A stretch of 64,000 bases of DNA from Apoderus coryli (lineage: Eukaryota; Arthropoda; Insecta; Coleoptera; Attelabidae): NCBI GenBank assembly GCA_911728435.2, contig OU452214.1:8868105-8932104 (forward strand), given 5' to 3'. Below, in pieces: positions 36,691-49,501 of this stretch (positions are counted from its first letter, which is position 1; each line of letters starts with the position of its first letter). Under the pieces are notes generated by a model, which worked only from the letters and a program-made list of their open reading frames with translations, had not been told where the DNA came from and made no database searches. A program made the translations under genes and the position numbers.

Positions 36691-36725
36691 ACTATGAAAT
36701 GTACTTTTTTCTATGTCACCCTGTA

Positions 36726-37729
36726 TATAGATATATAAACTTTTGAACTGAGGTCATTTTTAGGATCCAGGGGTCATGAAATGGAGTACTGCATAAAAAA
36801 TTTTCAAAATTTCGGTTCTGTCGATCTCCTGAATAGTTAGATTTTTTTTAAATCTACTAAAATGAATACTTACATAAACAGTAAAAATATTGTATTCAAT
36901 ATTAATAGGTAGCCCTACATTGATAGGTAGTTTAATATAATAGAACAGTTGTATTTTCATTTCATTAGGTACAAAATTAATTTAATATTGTCATATTATA
37001 TCCGGCGAGGAGTAGATGTAAAAATAATTTACTTGATACGTGCCATATTATATTACAAAAAACAATATCCATCAGTAAAAATAGTTGTTAAGATAATTGA
37101 TCAATATGTTCTGCGAATTTAGTAGTGGCAATAAATTAACAGCAATACAAAACCGCTGAGACGTCTTGACATAAAACACCACAAGGAGCTCCGTTGAATT
37201 TATATAGTATCGACGTTTTGCAATGAATTTGGATCCAATTAAAATATGGCAAGAGTAGGCGGGCCGACGGGGTGTGTTTAAGTGTTATTAATAATATTAG
37301 ATGCGGGTGAATAGTAGCAGTTAGTACTCAAATGATCGGTTTCATTTTCGGCAGGTGAATATGATATTTTTAAGTAATGAAATCTTTTGTGTTAAATTCG
37401 GCACTGTTTTGTATATCTACTTACTGTTTTACTGTTAGTAAAATAAACTGTTCATCTCGAGGCACAAATAGCTAGTAATATTTTTGTGATCTATTTGTTA
37501 TTTACCTTTCACGTAAGACTTTTGTCAGAGAACAACAGAGAATATGAACTCCCACCACTTTCTATTGTCCTGTGCGAGGCTGGTGGTAGCCATTTTTTAA
37601 TATACTCGACAGATCCGTATTTACGTTTTATTGAAATTACAGGATAGGTAAAGAACAGGGGAGTAATAGAATTATTTTATAATAGAATTACATCTTTATT
37701 AATTATAAAAACAAACAAATACTTTTTTA
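36726..37729. other. Stretch without recognised gene
   Basis: AT-rich. Short motifs near 36726-36860 (CATGAAATGGAGTACTGC) look like MITE interior, but no matching ends were found. Confidence 0.35.
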
Positions 37730-39220
37730 CTTTTATTCATGTTTCCATATAACCATTTTATCATACTTCTTGTTCCTCATGACGTGCCCCAGATATGAAG
37801 TCTTTCTCTTTTTTATGGTGGTTAACAGTTCATGTTCTTTGTTGATGTTGGACAAAACTTCTACGTTTGTTATTCTTGCAGTCCAAGGTATCTTGAGCAT
37901 TCTGCGGTAAAGCCACATCTCGAACGCTTCCAATTTGTTAATGTTGTTGACTTTAAGAGTCCAACCTTCCATCCCGTAGAGAAGTACTGACCACACATAG
38001 CACTTTAAGAATCTCAACCTCAGACCAAGATCGAAATCCGAGCAACTAAATACTCTCCTCAGTCTTAGGAATGCTTGTCGGGCTTGTTCGATGCGACTCT
38101 TGACCTCGATATCAGAGGTCCAGTCTTCAGATAACCACATGCCCAAGTATTTAAATTTGTTCACTCTGTCTATGCGCATTGCGTTGAATGTTAACTGTGA
38201 GTCTTCAAACGCATTTAGGTTCCTTGATATTATCATAAACTTCGTCTTTTTAGTATTTATGTTTAGATCCATCAATCTGCTATGTTGACCGACTATGTTT
38301 ATCAGTCTTTGTAAATCTTGCATGTTATCAGTGATGAGCACTGTGTCATCAGCATAACGTATGTTATTAATCTACACTCCGTTGACTTTAATACCGATCT
38401 CCGCATCTTCCAATGCTTCCCGGAAGACCCCCTCACTCGGGGGTTGAACAAAAGCGGGGACAAGACACATCCCTGTCGCACGCCCCTCTGGATCTCTGTA
38501 TCATCAGACAGCTCATTATTGAGCCTAATCTGTGCAGTCTGGTACCAATATAGATTTTCTATACATCTAATGTCTTTTTGATCTATGTCAAGATTCCTGA
38601 GGAGCTGCATTAGTTTGGGATGTTCAACTCGGTCAAATGCTTTCTCGTAATCAACAAAGCAAAGGCATATGTCTTTTCTCACATCATGGCAGTTCTGTAC
38701 AAGGACTTGCGTGGCCACTATCGCTTCTCTTGTGCCCATCCCTTGTCTAAACCCAAACTGTGAGCTACGGATATCTCTTTCGCATTTTTTATAGATCCTC
38801 TGATGAATTATTTTTAGAAATACTTTCAAAGTGTGGCCCATCAGGCTAATCAGTCGATGGTCTCCACACTTTCTAGCATTATTTTTCTTAGGTAGAGGGA
38901 TGAATGTTGAACTTAGCCATTGTTGTGGGTATTGTCCTGTTTCGTATACGATGTTAAATATTTTGTGTAGAACTTCAATGCCTCTTTCATCCAATATCTT
39001 CAGTATTTCCGATGGGATCCCATCCGGTCCAGTTGCTTTATTGTTTTTAGAGTTATGTATCGCTTTTTCTATCTCCGCTTTTGTGATTGATGGTCCTGTC
39101 AAGTGGTCGTTATCTTCGTTCATAATTGTAGGTCTGTCCTGGTAGAAAAGTTTCTTAATATATCTTTCCCAGATTGAAATTTTTTCCCGGTCATCGGTGA
39201 TTATCTGATTTTTAATTGGT
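37730..39220 (-). pseudogene. RTE-like LINE reverse transcriptase, frameshifted
   Basis: The minus strand from 39123 reads ITKAEIEKAIHNSKNNKATG, PDGIPSEILK, SSTFIPLPKKNNARKCGDHR, QFGFRQGMGTREAI, CFVDYEKAFDRVEHPKLMQL and RGVRQGCVLSPLLFN. A small indel near 38450 follows, then YADDTVLITDNMQDL (about 38360) and the C-terminal GMEGWTLKVNNINKLEAFE with YLGHVMRN. The VDYEKAFD, GVRQGCxLSPxLFN and YADDTVL motifs and the MWxYRRxLKIPW end are typical of RTE-type or L1-like 'endonuclease-reverse transcriptase' elements and differ from the other LINEs here. The endonuclease part is missing. Confidence 0.85.
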
Positions 39221-39224
39221 TTAA

Positions 39225-41660
39225 ATTAATAAAATTATTAATAATATTGAACTAGCAATTAACCATAGTTCAGCTCTAAAGAAAAAAAAAAGTGTAATTG
39301 ATTACGGGCAAATATAAATGTATTAATTTTAGATAGAGTAAAATAAAATTGTTCTAATTTATACAATACTTACTTAAGTATAATTGAGAATGTATTATAT
39401 TTTACCTGTTTATGGCCTTCAGAAAAACAACGCAAGAACACATGTTGGGAATTTTCGATTATATACCTACAAAACATGCTAAAATCACCCCCAATAAATG
39501 GGCAATTAAACCTGAGACGTGAATTTACTACCTGCTAATATCTATAATAGTTAAAATATGTAATTCAAATTTAATAAACACTGTCAGAATTTAATAGAAT
39601 TTTTGCACTCGTCTAGTAAGATTTTTAAGCTCTCTTTTTAGAATGCTTAAGATGTATTGGACTTTTATGGGCAAATAGACTGAACCAAGTTATAAAAGAT
39701 AAGGGCCATTGTGCTGTGAAATTAAACGAAGTTATTCATGTTTTTTAAAAAATTTGTGTGATTTTTTTAGGCAAGTAAGCTCAATCTTTTAAACAGTTTG
39801 TTTAGAAATATTTGTTGTTCAAAATAACAATTGGTAATTTGATTTAATGTACCTATATGATATTATTTTAATCTAATTTTATATGCATCTAATTCAAATA
39901 CTACATAAATATCTTACCTTTTACTATCCATCGGGAAACGAAAGAATGATAAATTGCAGTTATAATATTTATTCCTGCAATTCTTCGCAGCACACATCAT
40001 TCCGCCTCTGCTTTTTTGCATTTCAAAATAAACAATATCACTATCAAAAGTTGATAAGACAAAATCACACAATATAACTATATAACACACAGAATACTAC
40101 GGCACTGGAAACCAAATCACTTGAAATGGCAAAGCACAAATAAAATATCCCGACGACAATGAGAGTATACGAAAACATGGCGATTTTGAGTGCGCAATTA
40201 TATGCGCAATCTCTTCCCCACACCAGCAAGATCACATTCTCTGTTGTTCTCTGCTTTTGTTGTGTTAAGCTGTATTTTCAAATATTCTTTTTTGTTTTAA
40301 TTGTAGACATCAGATATTTTTTTGTTCACGGACGCTTATGGTGCATACATTTTTTTCGTGTATTTTTAAACACCAATTCAACTACTTAAAAGGCTAAATA
40401 TAGCATTGTTACAGTCTTTTTGGCCCTTGTTCTACTATCAATGAACGCCTATGTAAACAAGTCTTTTTTTTTGCTTCATTTTTGTAGGTTATTTTTTTTT
40501 CCAGGATCATCTGAGCAAAACGAAATACAGTCGACACTGTTTATAGTGAAACTCTATATCCCAGAATATTGTAATGAAATTTAATGTAAAAAGCCCTGCA
40601 TAAATATAGAGAATCTTTAAAATGAGTAGCACTCTATATAATAATATTTTTACCGCACTTTTACGTATAAATTTGTATGCATTTATTGAGATCTTGGCCT
40701 TTCAGGTTTCCCATTTACATTTTTATTGTAACAAAATAGAACCCGCCACTGGCAAGCTTACAGATTACGTAATTGTAGAATACATGGGTGGCAGATCACT
40801 TCTTTCTAAGAATTTCCAATATCAACAAGTTCTTTTTCTAATATATATATTTACGATAACACGAAATATTCCCATAGATTTGTTGACATATGGTTCTTAT
40901 TTTTTCTAAACATAAATACGAACGTACCCTAATATTATGTGTTACGACAAACATGGGGGGTCTAAAAGTTATCTGCGTCATAAAAATTATGCAAGGCTTT
41001 TAAAAATATTTTGTTCTTAAGATAATAGTTTTTTTTTGCCTTGTTATGTACTTTATACATCCTCTTATGTAGTTACAGATATTTATTGGGTAACAGTGTT
41101 GCCGATTTGCTGAAGTATTGCTTTCCCTAACATTGTCGATACGTTTATAAATTGTTTAAATTAAGGAATAAGTTGTAACCGATGGAATGTTGATATTAAT
41201 TACGAGGTTTTTTTTTGTTTCCCAATGTCTGACTCTTCCAAGGGGGTAGGAGTCTTGGGCAGTCTTTTTAAACTGAGTTAAAGGCTCTCGCTTTATTTAT
41301 GAGTTATATTTTGTCACTAATATAGTCACGTCGAATCATAGTTAGTATAAATTAAGTATCTTTAAGCAATTATACCAATTGAATTGAATCATAGAAATAT
41401 TATTCATATTTTCACGGAATTAAACCTCGTATCGCCATCTCTGGAGATACGCTTAAACCACATCGTATAACAGAAAATAGAAGTACGACCAAAGAGTAAA
41501 ATCAATAATTAGTGCTTGATTCTAACGCTGCGCAAGGGGTGCGTTCTGAACCTAGCGTTTTCGAATTCCCATTGGCTATCATCCCTCTTGGAGGCATAAT
41601 AGGGGAAGTAATCAAATTCGCGTTCTGAAAGAAAGTACCTCGGGAGTTCTTTTAAATTAA
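39225..41660. other. Long stretch without recognised gene
   Basis: AT-rich, with only short hydrophobic open frames. Around 41520-41640 base composition is more balanced, and a TCAGTT-type initiator followed by a CAAGTAAGT donor occurs at 41671-41697. This could be the promoter side of repeat R2 or of an unseen gene. No protein exon was identified. Confidence 0.35.
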
Positions 41661-41664
41661 AAAG

Positions 41665-42350
41665 TCAGTTCTCGTTCGAGATTCAAGTAAGTCACTTCTA
41701 AATATATTTTCTTGCAAGCTGTTTTAAGATTTACAATTTTCTAAGTTCATTTTCTTGATTATTACTAAAAGTTAAAAGTTATTTTTATTTTACTCTTTGC
41801 GTTTTTAATTCAGAAGTTTATTAAAGTTGAATTATTGAAATAATTGCTTTAATTGTTATTTTAGTTTCGTAATTTCTTTTTTTTTTACTACTACAAAGTA
41901 ACTGAAGGCATTTAAGTGGAAATCAATGTAAATTATTCGTAATTACATCGATTTCCATTATTCTCAGTCCTTAGTAAGATTAAATATAAGTTAATAGGAG
42001 TTTTTGTTCAATAATCAAATGTTGATTATTCTAGGTTCTAGTTTGTTTCTTTTTCTTGATTTTTTTAGTTTTAATTTAGATTTAGATTTTCTTTTAATAA
42101 TTATTTCTTCTCTTTTATTCTTAATTTTAAATAAATATAAAGTTACCCCCATACAAAAAGTTGAATTTTATTACGAGGGGGAAATGAAAAATGAATAAAT
42201 CTTGAAACAGTAGTGTTAAACAAGGTTGAAGTGTTGTGAACGAGGCCAAAGATTGCTGTGTCATCTAAAAAAGGTTTTATTAGCTTTAGTTGTTTGTTTC
42301 TTTCATTTAATAATTTGATTCTGTTATTATACTTTTGACTATCTTAATTT
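41665..42350 (+). repeat. Repeat R2, copy 2
   Basis: Aligns in patches with 1740-2290, clearest at 41925-41960 (AATTATTCGTAATTACAT) and at 42288-42345 (TTGTTTGTTTCTTTCATT, AATTTGATTCTGTTATTA). Substantially diverged in between. A 64-codon hydrophobic frame inside is probably chance. Confidence 0.5.
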
Positions 42351-42819
42351 GGTCTTTAAGAATTACGCAACATGTAGATTAACGCTGGTTAAATATTATG
42401 TATTAAATTCGAACCTAGTGGCTATATTAATTATCTTATTAGGGTTTAGACGGGGTAATACTCTCTGAATTCATTATCCTATCTATATATATAACTCCGG
42501 TTAGTTAATAGTGCCACATTATATCGCATTCTTTTGAAAATGTTCTTAACGCGTTCATAACGCCTAAAGGTCTCTGCCCACTACACCGGGCCGTAGTATG
42601 ACCGTAACCGTTTCGGCACATGCAAAAAAGTATTCTTTATATAGGTAATAAGGAGACAACGTCCACTAGACCGTTCCGTCACCTACCGACACCGTAGCGT
42701 TCTATGAGCGGACCGACAACAAATTCTCGACGAGAAGCATGTTTCGTGCATGACACGCGACGTTACCAAACCGGTGTACATTCGCGTTGTAGTCGCACAT
42801 TAATAGGGATATCCCTACT

Positions 42820-44243
42820 TCGTCAACTGCATAAAATATAGGTTATGTTTATAAGTAGGTACCTCACCTAAGTATTGTTTTCTTTAAAAAGTGTAATTAG
42901 TATCTAGAATATATTTACCTACTTCATAATAATACTAATTAAAACACATTTTATGAAACTGTCCATCAAATTACTTTTATGCTACCTGTTAGCAAATCAT
43001 AAAAGGTCTCATACCAGATATTATTAAAAGCTCTGCATTTGCCTTTATCAAACATTTATTTAAATCTGGAACAGGTGTGTCTGTATATTTTTAACAAGAT
43101 TTTTCTGTTCTTAAAAGGAGTGTTGATTAAAAAAACTTAACTTTAGTTAAAATTAAAAAATAAACATCATTTTTCATAATAACTTCGCTTACCTGATGTC
43201 AGCGTAAATATAATTTACGCTGCTGATGTGTAGTGCTTCCACTTGCTTCTTCCATATTAAAGTATGAGATATAATATATTATTAAAAAACAATATTTTAC
43301 GGTACCTACCCATTTATTTTTATAAAAGTAGGTAGGTAGCTACTAATTAATAACCGTATATATATTTTTTTAATTTGTTCACTACTTTTTTAGATTTTAA
43401 AACTTAAATTAAATATGTAGGTAACTAAATAGAAAGACTAATTGGTATTCAAAATATCAAAAATCAAAACTTTAAGCTTCCCGAAAAGTAAATAAAAATA
43501 TTATTAGCACAGGTATAGCACAGAGCACAACTGTGACAGCACTAGGAATTTGCGACTGTGTGATAGAGATAGATATAATCAAACTAATAATCGACATTAG
43601 GTACAAAACACTCGCCAAGCGTTGTCATATAACCTTATTTTACATTAAATCTCTGCTGCATCTATATGAAGCGTGCTTCTTATAGTGTTTTTTTAATGGC
43701 AAGATTCGTATACTATGCCTAGTACAACTAAACGCTGGCAACTATGTTTAGACGAAGAGCGATAGATGGTTGTATACTGGGTATATGCCAGATGGCAGTG
43801 TTGCCCATTGATACTGAATTATATATGAAAATGCTTTGAGGCACGCTTCTTCTGCATAAGAACGTGTATGATATGATAAATAAATAGGCTATTGTCATAG
43901 GACACAAGCACTGGCAAGGGTGGCAACTGTCGCACACAGGGAAGAGAGAGAGACCGAAACAAATAATGTTTTACTATTATTACACGAATAGAAAAAGAGG
44001 GAAATACCTATAGGTATGTAAATTAAGTATGTTAAATAGGTGTATACGATAAAGCCTGCTTCAGATGCAGACCAAATTCAAAATTACAGTTGTATGGTAA
44101 AGCAGGTTGAAAATTAAGTATACATTAATTATAGTTTAAATTTTATATGGAGAAAAATAATTACACAATAAAATAAAATTAAATACTTAAATATTATTAA
44201 TTTTACTGATTATTCACTTGCTTCATATGACAAGCCGCCACTG
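42820..44243 (+). mobile_element. hAT-like repeat R1, copy c
   Basis: 42820-43500 matches the inverted sequence of 1-430 and 15690-16037, and directly 63540-64000. The right end at 44231-44243 is CAAGCCGCCACTG, the inverted terminus also seen at 2490-2502. The left terminus was not found. A GC-richer insert at about 42560-42815 is not shared with copy a. No coding sequence. Confidence 0.6.
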
Positions 44244-45859
44244 GTAGATTTCTGTGAGACACTTGGGGAATTCCTAACCCATTTTATAGTCGAGGCCTAA
44301 TAAATATATATTATACACGAAACTCGTTTAGAATTACATGTAGAATCCAATAATGAAATATTATATATGGTGTCACTTTTGAAATAAACAAGTTGACAAC
44401 TGCTTCCGGTATAACCGGAAGTAGCACAACGTCGCTGTCACTTCATCTGAGTCAAGCGTCATCAAAAATCATACCATGCAAATTTTCAGAATTCAAATTG
44501 CTTTACGTCTCGAGCTTTTTTAAGGGACGGTCACAGTTAAATTTTGTGGAGCAGAAGTGTTTTTTTTATTAAAACAAAAACATAATATGCAAATACGTTA
44601 ATCTTGTAAACGATCTACCCTGTCTATTTTTCTATTACGGCAAAATACTTTATCGATTTTCTGCGTAACTTTTGTTTCTCACTGTTTCTATATTTATTCC
44701 ATCTTCTTCTTGTTATCCCTATTAATTTTAAGGCTCTAAAAGTCGGACAAAGTTTTCCAAATTATTTATTTAGATTCTGAACGTGATAAATCTCCCATTT
44801 ATCACATTGTGCAGCAGGGGATGGTTTAAAATAAAACTTTCACGACCCGCACCTAGCTACATATACCAACATAAAGCTTTGTCTACTTTTCGTTTAATCT
44901 TTATTGCCTATCAATTAATTAACTTGTATACCTACCTCTCTTTTGCTTTATAAAATCTTCTATAGTGGTTTGATATAATTATACCTATCGATCGGAAATA
45001 AAACGGCTGATGAGGGAGGATGCTGGGATCTAAGTAAACTGCTTTAGTCGTCGTCACATTTTTTTTTTTAGTTTCATTACTTATACAAGTGCCTAGGAGT
45101 TACAGAAAATAAAAATGGTGCGTTTGCCAAAATTCTATTTTTATTTTCCTACGAGGCCGACGGTCTTTAAATGCCTTTATTATATGATGTTCAATAATAA
45201 TTTAAAAATGTAGTACATTGTAATGCTGTTTTTCATTGTCCATTAGTTGCTGGCCAACAATGCAATTAAACCAAGTTGACAGTTTAAGTTATTTTGCTAA
45301 CTTCGAAGGTTTCAAAGCTATTTATACACTGATAAAACTGTTTTCAAAATGCTCAAAGAAATATGTATTTGATTTCTTTTTGTTTACTTATTTAGAATAA
45401 ATTTTGTTTCTTTAGAATATGGTCACTTGCTTGAATACCGGCTGTAATTTGTTAGATCAATATTTATTTGAAATAAATAATATAATATACAGGGTGATTC
45501 ATTATGGTTGCAACGATTGCTGAAAGTGATTTAAGCATTTTTTGCCATTGGAACCATGTCCGCAAACGCTTCGTTATCGAGATACAGGGTGTCCAAATTT
45601 AGTGTAGTTTTTTGGTAATTTCTCAACAACTAGCTAACCGATTTTGACAAAATTTTACGTGCATTTGGGGACCGATAACCTACAATAATCTGCATTATTT
45701 TGGCTTTCATTAACTGTTCATTGGCGTAGATATAGGAGGCATTTGGGTAAATTTTACACATAAATTAATTAAAGACAGTTTTGACAAGCTTCGTTATTTT
45801 AAATTATTACTTTTTTAAAAAGAGCAACTTATAAGCTACAAAAAAGTTAATAACGTGGA
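44244..45859. other. Stretch without gene; MITE ends
   Basis: A short near-palindrome, TTCCGGT-ATA-ACCGGAA, lies at 44404-44420 and recurs at 9768-9784. Two TACAGGGTG-type ends occur at 45490 and 45583, the second inside the first, suggesting nested Tc1-type MITEs. No open frame. Confidence 0.45.
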
Positions 45860-46783
45860 TGTTGTGATTTCTACCATTTTTATGGAAACCGATAAATTGC
45901 AAGTTAATGGTAAATTTAAATCAAAATAACGTTTACTAGAAAACCAAATGAAAAATCAAAGTTGCCATAGAAAACGAATGCCGCAACAATAAAAAAAAAA
46001 CTTTGACAGGAACAAATTTAAATTAGTTAAAATTGTTTTATTATTTCGTAGTTGTTTTTAATATTGCGAATGTTTCTTTCTAAATTAAAATGAGTTTTTC
46101 AGTTGAAGAATATATTTGTGTAATGCAAATGCAAGAGCAGTGGCCAGAGAATACCAAATTAGTTATCTTAATAGACGTCATCCATATCACAAAACATGGA
46201 CACCTACATTTCACAGGCTTAGAACGATAGGGAGCGCTTTACCTAGAGTTAACAAACGACCGCATCGTCTAAATATTCAAACTAAAGAAAATATAGTGGA
46301 TTTACTTTTAGACGATTCGAAAATAAGCACTAGAAGAATACCAACTCAATTGGCATTACCTCCAACAACTATTTGGAGACTATTAAATCGAGAAATGCTC
46401 TATCTCTATCATCACAAGATGTCCAGGCCCCACATCCTGGAGACCATGAAATGCGGCTACTATTTTGTAATTGGGTCCTTGGTAAGCATCAAGAAGATGA
46501 AAATTTTTTAGAGAAAGTGCTCTGGTGAGATGAAGCAACTTTTACTAGAGATGACATAAATACAAACCAAAATGAACATGTATAGTCTTTAAACAACCCT
46601 CGTGCTATTATTATTGTACTGATAGGCCTTAAAATTTGTTGTTAAGTAATTTGTTATTATTAAATCGTTTTCCACGGCAACTTTGATTTTTCATTTTGAT
46701 TTCTGGTAAACGTTATTTTGATTTCAATCTACCATTAACTTGCAATTTATCGGTTTCCATAAAAATGGTAGAAACCACAACAT
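45860..46783 (+). mobile_element. Foldback element with Tc1-like transposase remnant
   Basis: The arms 45860-45966 and 46676-46783 are inverted copies of about 107 bp with some indels (ATGTTGTGATTTCTACC at the outer ends). The interior carries an N-terminal transposase fragment. Outer boundaries and target duplication are not clear, since the right end abuts the next foldback element. Confidence 0.7.
46116..46580 (+). pseudogene. Tc1-like transposase N-terminal fragment
   Basis: The frame 46116-46511 contains two helix-turn-helix regions: FHRLRTIGSALPRVNKRPHR, then STRRIPTQLALPPTTIWRLL. A shift follows, then KVLW, stop, DEATFTRD (46505-46560), where DEATF holds the first catalytic Asp. The other catalytic residues are deleted. 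Not related closely to the transposase at 48428. Confidence 0.7.
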
Positions 46784-47195
46784 TTGTATGCAATACATCA
46801 AGTTGTGCTGTGTTAAAGACACTGATATTTTGTTATTGTTATTTAGTAGTAATTTAATATTTTATTTTTCATTTAATCAATTTGTTAAAAAATATAGCAT
46901 TACCTAGATTTCCATAGCAACATAAGTTGTATTAAAAAGTAGATAATAATTTGTTGTTACATTCACATTATTAATTTAATTTATTTTTTTTAAAGATAAT
47001 TTTGTTATATTTTCTGTTGTAAATATTTATTTATTGTGAAAATGGGATTTTCATAATATCTTTATTAAAGTAAGTCCATTTTGAATGATTTTTGAAGACT
47101 TCGTACGCAAATAAGCCAACAATTGATTAAATATTAAATTACTACTAAATAACAGTGTCTTTAACACAGCGAACTTGATGTTTTACATACAAATG
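46781..47195. mobile_element. Foldback MITE (415 bp)
   Basis: The ends are CATTTGTATG and CATACAAATG. The arms of roughly 90 bp share ACATCAAGTT, CTGTGTTAAAGACACTG and TTATTTAGTAGTAATTTAAT. There is no coding sequence. It abuts the preceding foldback element. Confidence 0.75.
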
Positions 47196-47858
47196 ACAAA
47201 AGCACACTAACAATTAAGTGGGGAATCCCCACCGGGGATCACTAAGAGCATACTGTTGTTGTAGACGACCAATCACAACGCTTTAAATCACCACAGTGGT
47301 AAACATTGAAATAGCGTTAGTTGGGATTTGACTACTTCAGTGCTCTGTTATCGAATTTACCAAAAGATCATACACAGATAAGCCAACTATTTTATCTTTT
47401 TCGATAGCTAAAAACATGTAGAAGTTTGTTAAATAAACTGCACAAAAAATGTTACTAAAATATTTTTGACAAACCGTCGATGTAAATAAAAGTGTTGTTA
47501 ATATTTTACATTTAATGTAGATTTAAAGGGCTACGAATTGTGCACTTAACTACACACAAACACTAACAGTCATTCGATAATGACTGTTAGTGTTTCAAAT
47601 GACATTCTGTATAACAGCTTCTGTATTCTGTAGAACAAACACATCAAAAGTGTCTGATACAACACTATAAATTTCAACTAGCAACTTTTGTTACAGACAC
47701 ACGTCTGATAATATATTGTATAACTTCCTTTTTATGAAGGTAACATCGAGTGCAGTCATTTCATAATTAAATCATCCCCCAGGGATACAACTTATAAATT
47801 ATAGGGTGTATAGCTGTGTAGGTAGTATCTGATCAAGTGGTGTACTGTGCTACATATA
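47196..47858. other. Stretch without gene; contains a perfect hairpin
   Basis: The hairpin at 47558-47595 has 17-bp arms AAACACTAACAGTCATT and a 4-base loop CGAT. A palindrome-rich GGGGATTCCCC-like segment is near 47219-47240. Otherwise featureless. Confidence 0.5.
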
Positions 47859-48203
47859 CAGGGTGGTCCAACGAAAAGTTTGCACCTAGCTTTTCTCTTT
47901 TTTTTGTAGTCGAATGCGAAAATGCTCGGACACGTCGATTTTGCTTTTGAGGGGGACACATTTTAAACATATTTTTCGATCTGCGCCTTTAACCCCCTAG
48001 CGGGGGTGAGTAACAACCCTAAAATTTTAAATGGAAAGAGGGGTCTAATGACAAATCATTTGAAAGGACACAAAATTGTCTTTCTAATGATACCCTATTT
48101 GTCGAATTTTACTAAAACAGTTAATACGAAAACGACTTTAAAGACATTAAGCCGATAATTTTGGTATTAATGAGAAATACAAATAAGTTTTAATTATTAC
48201 GAC
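47859..48203 (+). repeat. Left terminal inverted repeat (about 345 bp)
   Basis: It matches inverted 49601-49945. Differences seen include AAATCATTT/ATATCATTT (48054 region) and AAGACATTAAG/AAGAAATTAAG (48142 region). Confidence 0.9.
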
Positions 48204-48427
48204 TGAAAACAACTACAATCATTTCTAAATTATTTACTTTGAAGAAAAACGGGATTTCAAAAACACGATCTTATTTATCAGAACTAAATTCCTCACTAAT
48301 CGTTTGCGTTTTTTGTTGAAATAAAAACTGCAGATACGTGTAGGAAAAGAATTTACACCGTTTATTTTAGTCTTTTCATTGATTCAGTTTGGTTGCTTCT
48401 CAAGTTATTTTACTTTTACCGTACAAA

Positions 48428-49501
48428 ATGATTTATTCCATTCTAGAACGAGTTGAAATTGTTAAACTTTATTTTCAAAATAATAGTAGTGCTAGACTTA
48501 CGGCTCGCTTATTTAATGAGAGACATCCCGATAAAAATGTGAATGATGTGTACGTTGGCAAGTTAGTTAAAAAGTTTGTAGATACCGGATCTGTCTGTAA
48601 TGTAAAACACCAGCCGCAGAAACCGATCAGAAATGAAGCTGTGGAAGTCGCTGTTTTAGGGCATGTTGAAATGGATCATAGTCAAAGTACCCGTCAACTA
48701 GCTGAAGCCTCAGGTGTCTCCCGTTCGTCCATAATACGAATTTTAAAAGCGTACAAATTTCATCCGTACAAAATCAAATTAGTACAGGAACTAAATGAGG
48801 ATGATCCTGATAGAAGGCTGCAATTTTGTGAAGCAATGAGCCAGCGTTTAATTGAAGATCCGCAATTATTATTTAACATTTGTTTTTCCGACGAATGCAC
48901 ATTTTATTTGAATGGAGCTGTAAATAGGCACAATTGCCGTTACTGGGATGACAGTAACCCACATTTATTCCGTGAGGTTCATACCCAGTATCCTCAAAAA
49001 ATAAACGTCTGGTGTGGCATATTAGGAAATCATATTATAGGACCACTTTTTATTCCTGGAAATTTAACTGGTGAAGTGTACCTAAACATGCTTGAAGACA
49101 CAATTGATCCTTTAATAACACAAATAATAGAAGATGACCAAAATCATACTGCTGATCGGCTTTATTTCCAGCAAGATGGAGCACCTCCGCACTATGTGGC
49201 TCCTGTAAGACAGTTCTTAGATGACCGGTTCCCTGGACGGTGGATTGGAAGGAGGGGCCAAATTGAATGGCCTGCCAGGTCACCGGATTTATCGCCTTTA
49301 GACTTTTTTCTTTGGGGGCACTTAAAAAATAAATGTTTTGCCACGAAGCCCGAGTCCATAGAAGATCTTCGCCAACGCATTACAGAAGAGTGCAGAAACA
49401 TAACACCTGATATGCTACAAAATGTTAGAAATAGATTTGAACAAAATCTGTATTATTGTATGGAATCAAATGGGTCACATTTTCAACATTTGTTAATGTA
49501 A
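48428..49501 (+). CDS. Transposase, IS630-Tc1-mariner superfamily, DD41D-type, intact (357 aa)
   Basis: It cuts and joins the element ends at TA sites. From the ATG at 48428 the protein has an N-terminal helix-turn-helix (residues about 1-55), a second one (about 85-110, STRQLAEASGVSRSSIIRIL) and a DDE-fold catalytic domain. I see CFSDECTF (Asp 155), YFQQDGAPPHY (Asp 250) and SPDLSPLDFFLWG (Asp 292). Forty-one residues separate the second and third Asp, which places it in the DD41D (rosa-like) type rather than DD34E Tc1 or DD34D mariner; this is inferred from counting alone. No stops or shifts. ATG 48428 was chosen because the upstream in-frame extension starts only at a TTG. The 3' UTR is short before the right repeat. 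Confidence 0.93.
   Translation: MIYSILERVEIVKLYFQNNSSARLTARLFNERHPDKNVNDVYVGKLVKKFVDTGSVCNVKHQPQKPIRNEAVEVAVLGHVEMDHSQSTRQLAEASGVSRSSIIRILKAYKFHPYKIKLVQELNEDDPDRRLQFCEAMSQRLIEDPQLLFNICFSDECTFYLNGAVNRHNCRYWDDSNPHLFREVHTQYPQKINVWCGILGNHIIGPLFIPGNLTGEVYLNMLEDTIDPLITQIIEDDQNHTADRLYFQQDGAPPHYVAPVRQFLDDRFPGRWIGRRGQIEWPARSPDLSPLDFFLWGHLKNKCFATKPESIEDLRQRITEECRNITPDMLQNVRNRFEQNLYYCMESNGSHFQHLLM

Larger units (their letters stand above)
33192..36723 (+). mobile_element. Tc1/mariner-type element with long terminal repeats, split by a LINE
   Basis: The left end CAGGGTGGCATAGAAAAAAG (after TA at 33190-33191) and the right end (before TA at 36724-36725) are inverted copies. The similarity extends about 250 bp inward (to about 33445 at left and about 34260 at right), apart from the LINE inserted within the right repeat. 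The interior holds a transposase lacking its N-terminal part. Without the LINE the element is about 1.3 kb. Confidence 0.85.

Noticed and set aside
40159..40389. Hydrophobic 76-codon frame
   Set aside because: T-rich composition gives Phe-rich chance frames throughout this region; no other support.
41665..41700. Promoter and first exon of a host gene
   Set aside because: An initiator-like TCAGTT and a GTAAGT donor are present, but the sequence borders repeat R2 and no coding exon follows.
42004..42198. Small hydrophobic membrane protein
   Set aside because: It lies in diverged repeat R2, is biased by T-rich sequence, and has no counterpart frame in the other copy.
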